DNA of 33,992 nucleotides from Parachlamydiaceae bacterium (GCA_013821265.1 JACDHD010000025.1:1-33992); one strand, 5' to 3'. Shown: positions 1 through 9,184, counted from the first letter of the stretch. Notes: a model not told the origin generated them from the letters alone. Program-made: numbers and translations.

Positions 1-113
1 CTGCCATGAGTGAAGAGTTTTTGTTGCCTTCCAACCTGCCATATGAAAAAGGAGTGGAAAAGCATCAGGCGCAGCATCTTCAAGACATTGAGCTAACTTT
101 AGTAAAATACTAA
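1..113 (+). CDS. 3' end of an unrecognised gene (5' part lies outside the window)
   Basis: An open frame runs from the window edge (first full codon at base 3) to TAA at 111-113. It gives about 36 C-terminal residues ending in DIELTLVKY. It is followed within 10 bases by a perfect hairpin terminator, which supports a real gene end. No family is recognisable from this fragment. An internal ATG at base 6 is unlikely to be the true start because it has no ribosome binding site. Confidence 0.5.
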   Translation, partial: AMSEEFLLPSNLPYEKGVEKHQAQHLQDIELTLVKY

Positions 114-120
114 AATGCTA

Positions 121-145
121 AGGATCAGGCTTGTAGCCTGATCCT
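121..145. terminator. Bidirectional hairpin terminator between convergent genes
   Basis: A perfect 11-bp stem, aggatcaggct (121-131) pairing with agcctgatcct (135-145), has a 3-nt loop. It lies between the stop of the partial plus-strand gene (113) and the stop of the minus-strand VOC gene (154). T-rich sequence follows on both sides, so it can serve both genes. Confidence 0.75.
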
Positions 146-153
146 AATATTCA

Positions 154-603
154 TTATTTCTTTAGAGTTTGCCACAATGCAATGTGAGCTCCGAAAGGAT
201 CCTTAATGATCGCAAAAAGACCCATCTCACCTGCTTTTTGAACAGGTTTAACTACTGTAGCACCATTTTGGCGTGCCTTTTCCAAAGATTGCTCTACATT
301 TTCAACTAAAATGTATGCTAACCAATGTGGTGGAATTTGGTTTTGCTGTGCTGCAGGAATGGACCAGATGCCTCCAAATTCTTTATTATCTTTTTTAATC
401 ATGGTATAAGTCATATCATCTATTTGTTTATCGACAAATTCCCAACCAAATACCTTACCATAAAAATCTTTTGCGCCTTGAACGTTCGATGTTGCTAATT
501 CATTCCAAACAAACTCTCCAACGTGCATTGCTTTACCATTACCATTTTCTGCTGCACTTAAACTCCCAAAGATTGTCATCGCTGCAATAAGATATTTTCT
601 CAT
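154..603 (-). CDS. Exported VOC-superfamily (glyoxalase/bleomycin-resistance fold) protein
   Basis: This 149-aa protein consists of a signal peptide (MRKYLIAAMTIFGSLSAAE) followed by one VOC domain. Visible landmarks are the opening strand-helix GEFVWNELATSNVQGAKDFY, a central FGGIW, the VENVEQSLEKARQNGATVV helix and the closing IKDPFGAHIALWQ. This pattern is typical of single-domain VOC proteins close to the glyoxalase/YdcJ-like groups. Members bind a metal and act on small molecules; the substrate cannot be told. The frame is open to 639, but the ATG at 603 is preferred because AAGGAA sits about 6 bases upstream and the export signal then starts at the first residue. It is convergent with the partial gene at the window start. 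A Sec-exported VOC protein is unusual, since most are cytosolic. Confidence 0.8.
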   Translation of the reverse strand: MRKYLIAAMTIFGSLSAAENGNGKAMHVGEFVWNELATSNVQGAKDFYGKVFGWEFVDKQIDDMTYTMIKKDNKEFGGIWSIPAAQQNQIPPHWLAYILVENVEQSLEKARQNGATVVKPVQKAGEMGLFAIIKDPFGAHIALWQTLKK

Positions 604-764
604 TTTTGTTCCTTGTATTAGGTTTTCGAGGCTGTTCACTACGGCTAAACACCACTGTGAAAATGCTAGTAGGATAAGGCGACTTTTGGATTGTTTTCAA
701 TAATTGTTTTTATAAACAAAGAAAATGATACGTAAAAAGTATGTAACCTACAATTTGTGCTACA

Positions 765-836
765 CCGCGGCAGCGTTAAGTGAATAGCCCCGCATGCAGT
801 GAGATGCCGGAGGCGTGCAGCGGAATGTGGAGAAAC
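765..836 (+). repeat. Dispersed GCGGYAGC/TAGCCCC repeat, copy 1
   Basis: The block cgcggcagcgttaagtgaat followed by agccccgcatg matches two other places in this window (19666-19748 and 20199-20267). Those copies read gcggcagcaaggtaagtggg and gcggtagcaatgttagtggg, each followed by tagccccac. All three are intergenic. This copy is the most diverged. Its right half (gcatgcagtgagatgccggaggcgtgc) is internally near-palindromic. Confidence 0.45.
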
Positions 837-850
837 GATATTGATAAGAT

Positions 851-907
851 AAAAAGCTGCGGTAGCAGCGTCAGATACGTGTTTTTATTCTGTCACTGCT
901 ACCGCAG
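851..907 (-). terminator. Rho-independent terminator of the 926-2248 gene
   Basis: A perfect 12-bp stem, ctgcggtagcag (857-868) with ctgctaccgcag (896-907), is followed on the minus strand by TTTTT (851-855). It begins 18 bases after the stop codon of the minus-strand gene. The 27-nt loop is long for a terminator, so it may be a repeat used as a terminator. Confidence 0.55.
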
Positions 908-925
908 TTAGTGTGTGTGTAGCTT

Positions 926-2248
926 TTATAGGGTAATAGACATAGCGTCATCGTCAATTTCTTCTTCGTCCATTTTTTCAATTATTTCTTCTTCTATAAT
1001 TCCTAAATAAAAACTGTCATCTTCATCCTCATCTTCAAAAGAATCGATTTTTTTTCGAAAGGAACAAAGTATTTTTCCTTTGTTGCTTATGTCTATAACC
1101 TCTAATGGATACCTTTTATCCAAAAACAAAATATCCAAATGTTCCTCTAGGTTTATTACAATCCCATCTTGCCACACTGCCGGATACTCTGTATTGGAAT
1201 GTTGATCAAGACCTTTCCCTACCATAACATTATTATCGTTAATTGCCACAAACGAAAAATTTTCTATGCTTGTCTTTTCGTATTTTTTTTCTAGCTTACT
1301 GTAAGTCCAAATATCAGTTTCTCTTTTATTTGGAATAACAATCACCCCATTCTTATTACTTTTCATTTTTGAAAGCCGTTGTTCTGAAGCTCCTATAATA
1401 GGAAGAATCGTAGATCGATTTTCATTACCATCCCAAATCCAAACAAAGGGCATATAGTTTAGTTTTTTAAACTTCCCAACACCTTTTTTCTTATACCCAC
1501 AAAAATAACCGACCACTCCCCTACCACAAAAATCTGTTACTCTTAAGCTTTTGATATGATAGATATCACAAATACCTAAATCTTTAATAATATTTGTCTC
1601 AATTTCGTAGGTCAAACCTTTGAACCAAGAAAACACCTTTTCTTTTCCATCGATCTTATAATGTCCTATGACACATCCGTCATCGCTAAAGGCAATAGGC
1701 TCGGCAGGAAGTGGGCAATTTGCATCCCATGCATACCTTGTTAAACTATCATCTATAGTAAGCTCTTGCTCATCTTCTGTAGCGTCAGCTTCTTCGTCAA
1801 AATCGTCAGTACTTTTCAAGGCATAAGGAATATAAAACATGGATTCGTCATAAACCCCAAATTTGTTATAACAAGATCGGAAAAGATTTAAATAACATAC
1901 AAAAGGTCTACCATAGAAGTTTTTTTTATAAATAAAAGGATAATTCTCACCACAAAACGAAAAAGATCCTAAAATTTCTCCGTTATTATTAAGGAATTTA
2001 ACATGTCTTTGTTCATCTAAAAATTTAACGCTGATTCCTGTTTTGGGATCAATGATTACAGCTCCTCCCTCCTCATTTCCATAGAAATGATAAAGATCGA
2101 TCGACGCAAGAATCTGGCCACTATCATTAATTTTTTTCCCATTAAATGAATATCCTTCATGACGGCATGGGGTTGAATATGTCATTTTGTAAGGCAACGC
2201 TTCTAGTGAAAATGACATCATACAGAGAAATAAACATAAAACTTTCAT
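926..2248 (-). CDS. Secreted protein of unknown function with HAF-like short repeats
   Basis: This 440-aa protein has an N-terminal signal peptide (MKVLCLFLCMMSFSLEALP). I do not recognise a named family. It contains several spaced copies of a short motif of the type I-N/S-x-x-G-x-I/V-x-G/A: INDSGQILA (about residue 40), LNNNGEILG (about 86), FSDDGCVIG, INDNNVMVG and ISNKGKILC. This spacing resembles the HAF/extracellular repeat proteins, which form beta-propeller-like folds. The C-terminus is strongly acidic (EEEIIEKMDEEEIDDDAMS). The start at 2248 has AAGGAAG about 6 bases upstream. It is divergent from the Rhs gene with about 235 bases between starts, so the two may share a regulatory region. 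Export is well supported; the HAF assignment is an inference. Confidence 0.7.
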   Translation of the reverse strand: MKVLCLFLCMMSFSLEALPYKMTYSTPCRHEGYSFNGKKINDSGQILASIDLYHFYGNEEGGAVIIDPKTGISVKFLDEQRHVKFLNNNGEILGSFSFCGENYPFIYKKNFYGRPFVCYLNLFRSCYNKFGVYDESMFYIPYALKSTDDFDEEADATEDEQELTIDDSLTRYAWDANCPLPAEPIAFSDDGCVIGHYKIDGKEKVFSWFKGLTYEIETNIIKDLGICDIYHIKSLRVTDFCGRGVVGYFCGYKKKGVGKFKKLNYMPFVWIWDGNENRSTILPIIGASEQRLSKMKSNKNGVIVIPNKRETDIWTYSKLEKKYEKTSIENFSFVAINDNNVMVGKGLDQHSNTEYPAVWQDGIVINLEEHLDILFLDKRYPLEVIDISNKGKILCSFRKKIDSFEDEDEDDSFYLGIIEEEIIEKMDEEEIDDDAMSITL

Positions 2249-2483
2249 AGCACTTCCTTTTTTTTGGCATTAATTAAAATTACATACCCCAAATATGTCA
2301 ACTTATAAAAAACAAATTAGACTCAATTCATCCGTGTGATCGATAGGATTTATGAAACACTAAATCGAATCTAAACCACACATCTTCTTTATCTTAAGAA
2401 CTTTTTTACGCTTTACCAAAAATTTAAAACGCTCCATCATTCTAGAATAACGAAAACATAAATTAATTTTTAATGGAGAAGAA

Positions 2484-5400
2484 ATGAACAAATACTGGCT
2501 CATCACTTTACTCAGTTTGCTTTCTACCAACTTTTCTCCCCTCCTAGCCAACTCAGAAACTGAGGAAGACTTAATATTAAGCACTCCGGATGAAATTCAT
2601 GCGCTAAGCGAACACACTGATCATCTTATTGGGGGCATTATTAGTCCCCTGAACGGCCATCCTTGCATTCAAAAAACTGACCTCATTGCCAACGGTGCAC
2701 AGCCTCTCTTTTTAAACCGCATTTTCATTTCACCATCAATGCCTAGTTCGTTTCATCCAACTAAAGAAAATGACCTCTACGCTTTACTACAGCACATGAA
2801 TAAGCAATATCGCGGTTGGGTATATTTTCCTCATTATCGCTTGAAAAGAGTAATCTCCAAGGAGTTTTCTGATATTAGAGTTTCTTTTCCTAATGGCTCT
2901 ACAATAGATTTTCGAGTCACTACAAAAGGTTCCTCGACAATCACAAAATTGCTTGGCGATTCCTTCGAGATTAGCAACTGTTCGGGTGACGAACCTTCAG
3001 GAAAATATGATCTACGCAATATTTCGATTAATCTTGAAGGGGGTTTGAGCAAGGTTACGATTAATTCTCCAGATGGAATTGCCTATCATTATCGTTTAAG
3101 CCATCCTGTAGCCGGTGATGTAGTTTTTTATCTGCTTGAAAAGGAAGTGCGATCAAACGGAAAAGTCATTCGTTACCTCTATAACGATAGAAAACTTATC
3201 CGTGTGGAAAGCTGCGATCCTACGGAAAAGCTTGTCTACGCCGCAATTGATATAACAAACGGAGAAAATGAACGGTCATTCACTACAAATTGTGGACAAC
3301 AGACGTTTTATAAATACGAACAAAAACTGCAGTCAGGTAAGCTCAAGCAGCCTCATATCAAATACAACTTGAGCTATCCACCTGTTCTTTATTTAGCCTC
3401 CAGCCCTTTTTTCGCATCAGAAAAAGCTAAGTATAACGATCGTTTTTTAATCAATGACTATGAAAGTCATGAAAATGCATTTCGCTGCACCTATGGATCC
3501 TATAGCATCAGCCAAACAAACTCAGTCGACCGAGTCAAAACCTTATCCATTCCACTAAGCAATCATACCAGTGCAAATTACGCATTTGAATATGTCCGTA
3601 GAGTTGAGGGCAACAAACGACAAAGCACTAAAGTTATTAATCCTGATGGAACATCGACTGTTTATCAATACACCAAAAAGTTCCTTACAAAATACGTACA
3701 GCGCTTCGATCGTTCGGGAAAGCTGTGTAAGCAGAAAAAATTTGCTTGGGATAAAGACAATCGACTCACTTCAATTGAAATATTAGATGGCGAAAAAAAT
3801 CTCCTTCTCAGCAAGTCCTATACATATGATACTTTTGGAAATCCCATTTCCGAAACCCTCACAGGTAATCTTACAGGCCTTGGACAAGACTCATACACCA
3901 TCAAACGCACATTTTCTCAAGACAATCGCAACCTTGTTCTGAGTGAGGAAAAAGAAGATGGAGAAACAATTCTCTTTTCTTACATCCCAAACAGCAATTT
4001 GATCGCAAGCAAGTTAACCAAAGATGGAAGTCAAATTCTTCGACGAGAATTTTTTGAATATGATTCTGCTCTAAATTTGATTCAAAAGAGTGTGGATGAT
4101 GGGGCATCAGCAGATAAGAACAATCTAGAAGGCATTCACCAACGATTAATTACAAAGTATAATTTGAGACGGACTGCACCCTTTCTACATATGCCTGAAA
4201 GCAAAGAAGAGTTATTTTTAGATAATGGCACAGAACAGCTTTTACGCAGAACTGAATTTGCTTATGACCGTTATGGAAACGTGTGCCAGGAAAAAGTGTA
4301 TGGTTCCGATCATCAACTGTCCCATACGACCAATAAGGAATACAATGAACGCGGCGATCTCATTTCCGAAACTAACGCCTTAGGCCAAATGGCCAGTTAT
4401 GAATATGATGTAAAAGGCCGACTCGTTGTTTCACGCAACTTTTCACAAAGATTATCCACAATTAAACAGTACGACTTAAAAGGTCGTTGCATCGAAGAAA
4501 ATAAGGTTGGAGATGATGGTGTCAGTCATCTTACAAGATTTGAGTACGACGCCCTAGATCGTTTGGAAAAACGCATCGATCCCTTTGGGCAGGTGACAAA
4601 ATATACGTATGATCTCATTTCAAATAAAATTATTAAAACAGAAAAGCCGCAAATTCATGGTCAGTCCAATATAGTGACTCAAGCCTCTGTAGATGCATTT
4701 GGACGAGAGCTTACAAAAACGGATGAAAATAAAAATATAACAACATACCGTTACAACATCTATAACGACCCTATAGAAATTAGCTACCCGAACGGAAGCT
4801 CCGAAACTTTTAGCTATACGAAGAGAGGTAAACTAGCAAAGAACACCAATCGAGAAGGACGTAGTGTCACTTATTCTTACGATGTTTTAGACCGTGTATT
4901 GCAAAAAAATTATTTCTCAAAAAATCAGAAATTACTTGCGACTGAATCATTTGAATATAGTGGTGACCATCTTGTCAAACAGGTTGACAAAGAAGGATTT
5001 GTTACTCTTTTTAAATATGATGGCGCTGGCAGAAAAATCAGGGAAGAAGTCGAAGATAAGGTCACCGAATTTGCCTATGATCCATTAGGAATTTTAACTA
5101 CAATCACACAACAAAATGACAAAAACAGCCTTGTAACAGAACTCACACGCGATAAGTTGGGAAATGTTTTAGCAAAATCAAAATGTGATCAGTATGGACA
5201 ACTCTTATTTAAAGAGTCTTATCAATACGACGAAGATGGTAATCGCTCTTCTGTTACACGTTATATCGATGGTAAACCGGCGATCGAACATTTTACATAT
5301 GACAGCTTTAACAGGCTCATTCACGCTCGAGATGCTCTTGGACGTGTTGTAAAGACAGATTATAACGAAAACCACATAAACGACATGGGTCAACGTGTTC

Positions 5401-7541
5401 TCCAAAAAACTGTGATTGATCCCACAGGAATTTGTACAAAGGAAACCTATGATTCCTGGGAAAGAATCGAGAATTATCAACAGATAAATGCCAAAGGAGT
5501 GATTCTTTCAGAATATGAATTGCTTTACGATCCTTATGGAAATGTGATTGAACAAAGGGATAATGTTTATGCAAATGGCAAAAAAACAAAAGAGCATCGT
5601 TTACATTATTCCTACACTTCTAATCACGAAATAGCTACGTGCACTCGTGCCTGGAAAACTGATTGTGAACGCACAACAAGCTTTTTGTACACTCCTGGAG
5701 GCATAATCTCCTCTAAAACGATGCCTAGTGGTTTAACTTTATCTTATGCCTATGATGAACAAGGATGCTTAAAATCGGTAACCTCTTCTGATGGCAAATT
5801 GAATCACACATTTACATACAATAAGCTAGGAAAACTCGTAAAAGCTTCCGACACCATTCAGAACGTAAATTTTCAGAGAGAACTTGATTTTTTTGGTAAT
5901 GTCACAAGAGAGACATTTTCCAATGGTATGGAAATCAAAAAGCAGTACGACGACTTTGATCGCGTTCTCACACTACAAATAGGATCATATGGAAAAGTTC
6001 AATATGATTATGATCCCTTATTTCTTAAAACTGTGACACGCCTTTCTAATAAAAATCAGAAAATGCACTCACACAAGTATGAGAGCTATGATCTTAGTGG
6101 TAATATAACACGAGAAAGCTTGCTTGATGGTGCGCTTGTTCATCATTATGATTTGTTAGGACGACACACAGATATTTCAAGCCCCTATTTTTCGGAAAAA
6201 TACACCTATGACCTTAAAGGAAATTTGATAGATAAGGAATATCAAAAACAGCATTCACGCTATGCCTACGATGACTTAAACCAGCTGACTCAAGAAGAGA
6301 CAAAAGACTTTAGTCAAAAGTGTGCCTATGATTCCCTTTATAACCGCTTAGAAGTGGACAATGACACTTGTGTTGTTAACGATCTAAATGAACTATTACG
6401 ACAAGGTGATATAACTTGTGAGTATGATTTAGATGGGAATTTAGTGCACAAGCACACCCCTCAGCTAGATACAAAATTTACTTATGATGCATTGAATCGT
6501 TTGACTTGTGTGGAAAAAGCCGATGAGCGTGTTCAATTTGTCTACGACCCTGTGGGAAGATGTCTTATAAAACTTGTTTCTAAAAAGGAAAAGGGAAATT
6601 GGAAAGAAGCAGATTCCGAAAATTACCTGTACGATGGGCAGCATGAAATCGGAGCGTTCAAAGCAGACAAAACACTTAAGCAACTTAAAGTGTTCGGATT
6701 GAAGACTTATGAAAATTTTGCCCTTCCAGTAGCCCTTGAACTAGATGGAAACGTTTATATTCCAGTTAACGATCCGTTAGGAAATGTCAGATTACTGTTG
6801 AACTCTAAAGATAAGAAAGTTGGTGCTGAGTACGATTTTTCTGCTTTTGGACAAGCGATAAAAACGTTGGAAAAAACGCCATTCAATCCGTGGCGCTATT
6901 CTGGAAAGCGTTTGGATCCAGAGCTCCGTTTGATAAGTTTTGGAAAGCGTTATTACGATCCCGAGCTAGCACGTTGGTTGAATTTAGATCCTGCAGGTTT
7001 TGTGGATGGGGTAAATCTTTATCAGTACGTCTATAATAATCCAAATGCTAACATGGATCCCGATGGACGTTTTGTTGTCGTTTTACTTCCTCTTCTTGCA
7101 GGTACTTTTGGTGCAGCTGGGGTTACTATTGCATTGCCTTCTGTAACGACCCTTACTTGCGTGGCCCTTGGGAGTGCTGCAGGACTAATCGCGTATAAGA
7201 TAGCAGCGCCTTCAGACCGACAAGCCATTTCTAACTACGGCTTGATGTACATGGAAGCGGTAGACAAGAGAACAAAAGATAAAAAGAAAGGGAAAACAGA
7301 AAAATCGCCTTACACGGTTGGAGATAATCCAGAAACACCACCAGAGCCTAATAACGGTTTAAAGTGGAAAGGTAGAGAAGAACCAAAAACCGGTTTAGGA
7401 GCTTGGGTGGATTCGAAAACTGGAGAAAGTTTTCATCCGGACCTAAACCATCCAGAGCCTATAGGGCCCCATTGGGACTATGAAGCGTCGGATGGAAGAG
7501 AAGCTAGAATCTATCTAAATGGAACCCTGGAATGGAAATAG
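2484..7541 (+). CDS. Rhs-repeat polymorphic toxin with a type-37-like C-terminal toxin domain
   Basis: This 1685-aa protein begins with a signal peptide (MNKYWLITLLSLLSTNFSPLLA). Its long middle is built of YD-type repeats (for example YDRYGNV, YDVKGRL, YDALDRL, YDLKGNL), which in this family form a hollow shell around the toxin. The Rhs core is seen near residues 1474-1528, with GKRLDPELRLISFGKRYYDP and LNLDPAGFVDGVNLYQYVYN followed by DPDG, the usual boundary of the variable tip. The tip (1529-1685) has a hydrophobic segment and then a domain with GAWVDSKTGESFHPDLNHP and PIGPHWDY, a pattern I associate with polymorphic toxin type 37, a predicted toxin domain. The stop overlaps the start of the next gene by 10 bases, as expected for toxin and immunity genes. 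The ribosome binding site GGAGAAG precedes the ATG. There is no PAAR or VgrG part, so secretion is probably Sec-dependent rather than through a T6SS; that is inference. Confidence 0.9.
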   Translation: MNKYWLITLLSLLSTNFSPLLANSETEEDLILSTPDEIHALSEHTDHLIGGIISPLNGHPCIQKTDLIANGAQPLFLNRIFISPSMPSSFHPTKENDLYALLQHMNKQYRGWVYFPHYRLKRVISKEFSDIRVSFPNGSTIDFRVTTKGSSTITKLLGDSFEISNCSGDEPSGKYDLRNISINLEGGLSKVTINSPDGIAYHYRLSHPVAGDVVFYLLEKEVRSNGKVIRYLYNDRKLIRVESCDPTEKLVYAAIDITNGENERSFTTNCGQQTFYKYEQKLQSGKLKQPHIKYNLSYPPVLYLASSPFFASEKAKYNDRFLINDYESHENAFRCTYGSYSISQTNSVDRVKTLSIPLSNHTSANYAFEYVRRVEGNKRQSTKVINPDGTSTVYQYTKKFLTKYVQRFDRSGKLCKQKKFAWDKDNRLTSIEILDGEKNLLLSKSYTYDTFGNPISETLTGNLTGLGQDSYTIKRTFSQDNRNLVLSEEKEDGETILFSYIPNSNLIASKLTKDGSQILRREFFEYDSALNLIQKSVDDGASADKNNLEGIHQRLITKYNLRRTAPFLHMPESKEELFLDNGTEQLLRRTEFAYDRYGNVCQEKVYGSDHQLSHTTNKEYNERGDLISETNALGQMASYEYDVKGRLVVSRNFSQRLSTIKQYDLKGRCIEENKVGDDGVSHLTRFEYDALDRLEKRIDPFGQVTKYTYDLISNKIIKTEKPQIHGQSNIVTQASVDAFGRELTKTDENKNITTYRYNIYNDPIEISYPNGSSETFSYTKRGKLAKNTNREGRSVTYSYDVLDRVLQKNYFSKNQKLLATESFEYSGDHLVKQVDKEGFVTLFKYDGAGRKIREEVEDKVTEFAYDPLGILTTITQQNDKNSLVTELTRDKLGNVLAKSKCDQYGQLLFKESYQYDEDGNRSSVTRYIDGKPAIEHFTYDSFNRLIHARDALGRVVKTDYNENHINDMGQRVLQKTVIDPTGICTKETYDSWERIENYQQINAKGVILSEYELLYDPYGNVIEQRDNVYANGKKTKEHRLHYSYTSNHEIATCTRAWKTDCERTTSFLYTPGGIISSKTMPSGLTLSYAYDEQGCLKSVTSSDGKLNHTFTYNKLGKLVKASDTIQNVNFQRELDFFGNVTRETFSNGMEIKKQYDDFDRVLTLQIGSYGKVQYDYDPLFLKTVTRLSNKNQKMHSHKYESYDLSGNITRESLLDGALVHHYDLLGRHTDISSPYFSEKYTYDLKGNLIDKEYQKQHSRYAYDDLNQLTQEETKDFSQKCAYDSLYNRLEVDNDTCVVNDLNELLRQGDITCEYDLDGNLVHKHTPQLDTKFTYDALNRLTCVEKADERVQFVYDPVGRCLIKLVSKKEKGNWKEADSENYLYDGQHEIGAFKADKTLKQLKVFGLKTYENFALPVALELDGNVYIPVNDPLGNVRLLLNSKDKKVGAEYDFSAFGQAIKTLEKTPFNPWRYSGKRLDPELRLISFGKRYYDPELARWLNLDPAGFVDGVNLYQYVYNNPNANMDPDGRFVVVLLPLLAGTFGAAGVTIALPSVTTLTCVALGSAAGLIAYKIAAPSDRQAISNYGLMYMEAVDKRTKDKKKGKTEKSPYTVGDNPETPPEPNNGLKWKGREEPKTGLGAWVDSKTGESFHPDLNHPEPIGPHWDYEASDGREARIYLNGTLEWK

Positions 7542-8245
7542 CTATGGATAAAGTTAAACAATACAAAATTAATTTTAAATCTACATACCCTTATTTTATT
7601 GCTCACATTAATTGCGGAAATTTTTTATCTAAAGAAATTTTACAACATCTTGATTTCTCAAAAGGAAATTTTTACACAATTTTACCAACTAATGCATCCA
7701 TTCAAAAAATAACTCTTTTCGAAGAGGGGGGAATTATTCCGCAAAGTAAGCCTTTGGAGCAAAAGGAATTTTATGGAAAAAAATGTTTATATCAAGAAAA
7801 AAGCACAACGAAAAAAGAACTTGAAGGGTTCATAACTTATTACTTACATGCTAATTCTTTAAATTTAGCAATGTTAGAAGATGTAGTAAGAGAACCGACA
7901 AGCCCGAATGTAAATATTGAAGATGTAAGACTCATCACTAGAGATATGGAAGTTTTTTATTTAATAAATCATCAAACGCCCGCTTCTTCTTTAGGACTTG
8001 CATTAGCCAGATCTAAGCATGTTTGGCATACTTTATATGTATTGGCAGGGGGATTAAATACTCCGGACGTGTTTAAAGAAGAAGACTTCATGCTTATCAG
8101 CAAAGCAGCAACACACGTAATTATTAGTGCATATGATGGGGAATCGTATATTATTTGGGAAAAAGCTGGTCAGTCTTTGGAGTACCCCGGTTTTGAATTG
8201 ACTGATGTCCCTAAGGACAGTGTGTCTACCGAAGAGTCAGAATAG
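7532..8245 (+). CDS. Probable immunity protein for the Rhs toxin
   Basis: This 237-aa protein has no signal peptide, as expected for a cytosolic antidote. The assignment rests on position: its ATG lies inside the last codons of the toxin gene (overlap ATGGAAATAG), giving translational coupling. A second ATG at 7544 (MDKVKQYKINF) aligns with the start of its paralogue and has GGAA at a normal distance, so it may be the real start. The protein is about half identical to the next gene, sharing KGxFYxxLPxNA, the W-H-T-L/I-Y-V-L stretch and a C-terminal block around YIIWEKAGQSLEYPGFELT. I do not recognise a named immunity family. Confidence 0.7.
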   Translation: MEIAMDKVKQYKINFKSTYPYFIAHINCGNFLSKEILQHLDFSKGNFYTILPTNASIQKITLFEEGGIIPQSKPLEQKEFYGKKCLYQEKSTTKKELEGFITYYLHANSLNLAMLEDVVREPTSPNVNIEDVRLITRDMEVFYLINHQTPASSLGLALARSKHVWHTLYVLAGGLNTPDVFKEEDFMLISKAATHVIISAYDGESYIIWEKAGQSLEYPGFELTDVPKDSVSTEESE

Positions 8246-8250
8246 TGAAC

Positions 8251-8332
8251 GGGGTCAGACCTGGAATTCTGCGATTCTCTAATCGCTAAGACAAAACGAA
8301 TCGAGGAATTCCAGAATTGCAGGCCTGACCCC
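8251..8332. repeat. GGGGTCAG palindromic repeat, copy 1
   Basis: An 82-bp imperfect palindrome begins ggggtcagacctggaattct and ends aattgcaggcctgacccc; the central part is tctctaatcgctaag. Related copies lie at 9096-9176 (full length), 11593-11633 (internally deleted) and about 17793-17861 (degenerate). The GGGGTCAG/CTGACCCC ends and strong dyad symmetry resemble REP/BIME or MITE-type non-autonomous elements. It separates the two immunity genes, starting 6 bases after the stop of the first, and could fold as a transcript terminator. Confidence 0.75.
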
Positions 8333-8338
8333 TGCATT

Positions 8339-8362
8339 GATGGAACAACGGAATGGAAATGA
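8339..8362 (+). pseudogene. Remnant of a lost Rhs toxin tip (last codons only)
   Basis: In frame, these bases read D-G-T-T-E-W-K-stop. The intact Rhs toxin ends N-G-T-L-E-W-K-stop. At DNA level ggaacaacggaatggaaat matches ggaaccctggaatggaaat (16 of 19). As at the intact locus, the stop overlaps the ATG of the following immunity gene in the same register. The natural reading is that the orphan immunity gene once followed its own toxin tip, of which only these codons survive next to the palindromic repeat. Confidence 0.6.
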
Positions 8363-9072
8363 AAAAAATAAAAAAATATCAATTAGATTTTAATAAAGTT
8401 TTTCCCTACTTTAAAGAACATGTTGAATGTGGTCACACTCTTTCAAAAACTGTTTTGAAAAATATTGACCTTACTAAGGGAGATTTTTATATCGTTCTTC
8501 CTAATAATGCTTTATTAGAAGAGTTGTACTTATTAAAAGAGGGAAGGATAATTCCTCAAGAAGCTCCTTTCATTCCTTATGAGAAGAACGGACAAAAATT
8601 TTTAAGTCAAAAAGTAACGAGTACGGATGAAGAAATTAAAATATTTGTAAAAGAATATCTAGACGCTAATGACGCTAACCTGGCTATTTTAGAAGATGTC
8701 TTGAGTCGTTCTTATGACAACAGTATTAATTTTGATAGCTTTAAAACAATTTTTATTGATGAAGAAGTCTACTATTTAATTGACCATTTAACTTCATTAG
8801 ATTTTGTGGGTAAGGCTTTAATCGCAAGCTTTCAAGTTTGGCACACCATATACGTGTTAACACAGGGTATAAGAGCTGAAGAAATTAATGCACTTGATCC
8901 ACAAACTCTACAGAGCATTTGTAAAAACACTACTCATATAATAATTACTGCATTTGATGGAGATACATATATTATTTGGGAAAAAGCAGGTCAAGCTTGG
9001 AACTATCCAGGATTTGAATTAACCGAATTGCCTTCGAATATCAACTTTCTTGAACCAAATCAAAGTGAATAA
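8353..9072 (+). CDS. Orphan paralogous immunity protein
   Basis: This 239-aa cytosolic protein is clearly homologous over its full length to the immunity protein at 7532-8245. It has the same length, a similar start (MEMKKIKKYQLDF against MDKVKQYKINF), a conserved central W-H-T-I-Y-V-L and a near-identical C-terminal TYIIWEKAGQ block. It has no intact toxin of its own; only a few codons of a toxin tip remain in front. Such displaced immunity genes are common behind Rhs and CdiA loci, where they can protect against toxin variants carried by relatives. The sequence divergence from the first copy suggests a different cognate toxin. The ATG at 8359 is an alternative start. Confidence 0.7.
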   Translation: MEMKKIKKYQLDFNKVFPYFKEHVECGHTLSKTVLKNIDLTKGDFYIVLPNNALLEELYLLKEGRIIPQEAPFIPYEKNGQKFLSQKVTSTDEEIKIFVKEYLDANDANLAILEDVLSRSYDNSINFDSFKTIFIDEEVYYLIDHLTSLDFVGKALIASFQVWHTIYVLTQGIRAEEINALDPQTLQSICKNTTHIIITAFDGDTYIIWEKAGQAWNYPGFELTELPSNINFLEPNQSE

Positions 9073-9095
9073 AGTTAATGTATAGGGTCATGTAT

Positions 9096-9176
9096 GGGGT
9101 CAGGCCTGGAATTCTGCAATTCTCTAATCGCTAAGGCAAGACGAAGCGAAGAATTGCAGAATTCCAGGTCTGACCC
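9096..9176. repeat. GGGGTCAG palindromic repeat, copy 2
   Basis: An 81-bp near-palindrome runs from ggggtcaggcctggaattct to ttccaggtctgaccc, with central tctctaatcgctaaggc. It is closely related to copy 1 at 8251. The left flank agggtcatgta also recurs at copies 3 and 4, so the element may start about 12 bases earlier. It lies exactly between the convergent stops of the orphan immunity gene (9072) and the ABC gene (9185), where it may act as a two-way terminator. Confidence 0.75.
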
Positions 9177-9184
9177 GCCGCGTT

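Larger units (their letters stand above)
640..925. other. 286-bp intergenic stretch with a dispersed repeat
   Basis: No gene is visible here. The stretch holds one copy of the GCGGYAGC...TAGCCCC repeat (about 765-836; related copies near 19666 and 20199) and, at 851-907, the terminator of the downstream minus-strand gene. The remainder is AT-rich and presumably contains the promoter of the VOC gene, but no clear -35/-10 pair stands out. Confidence 0.5.
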
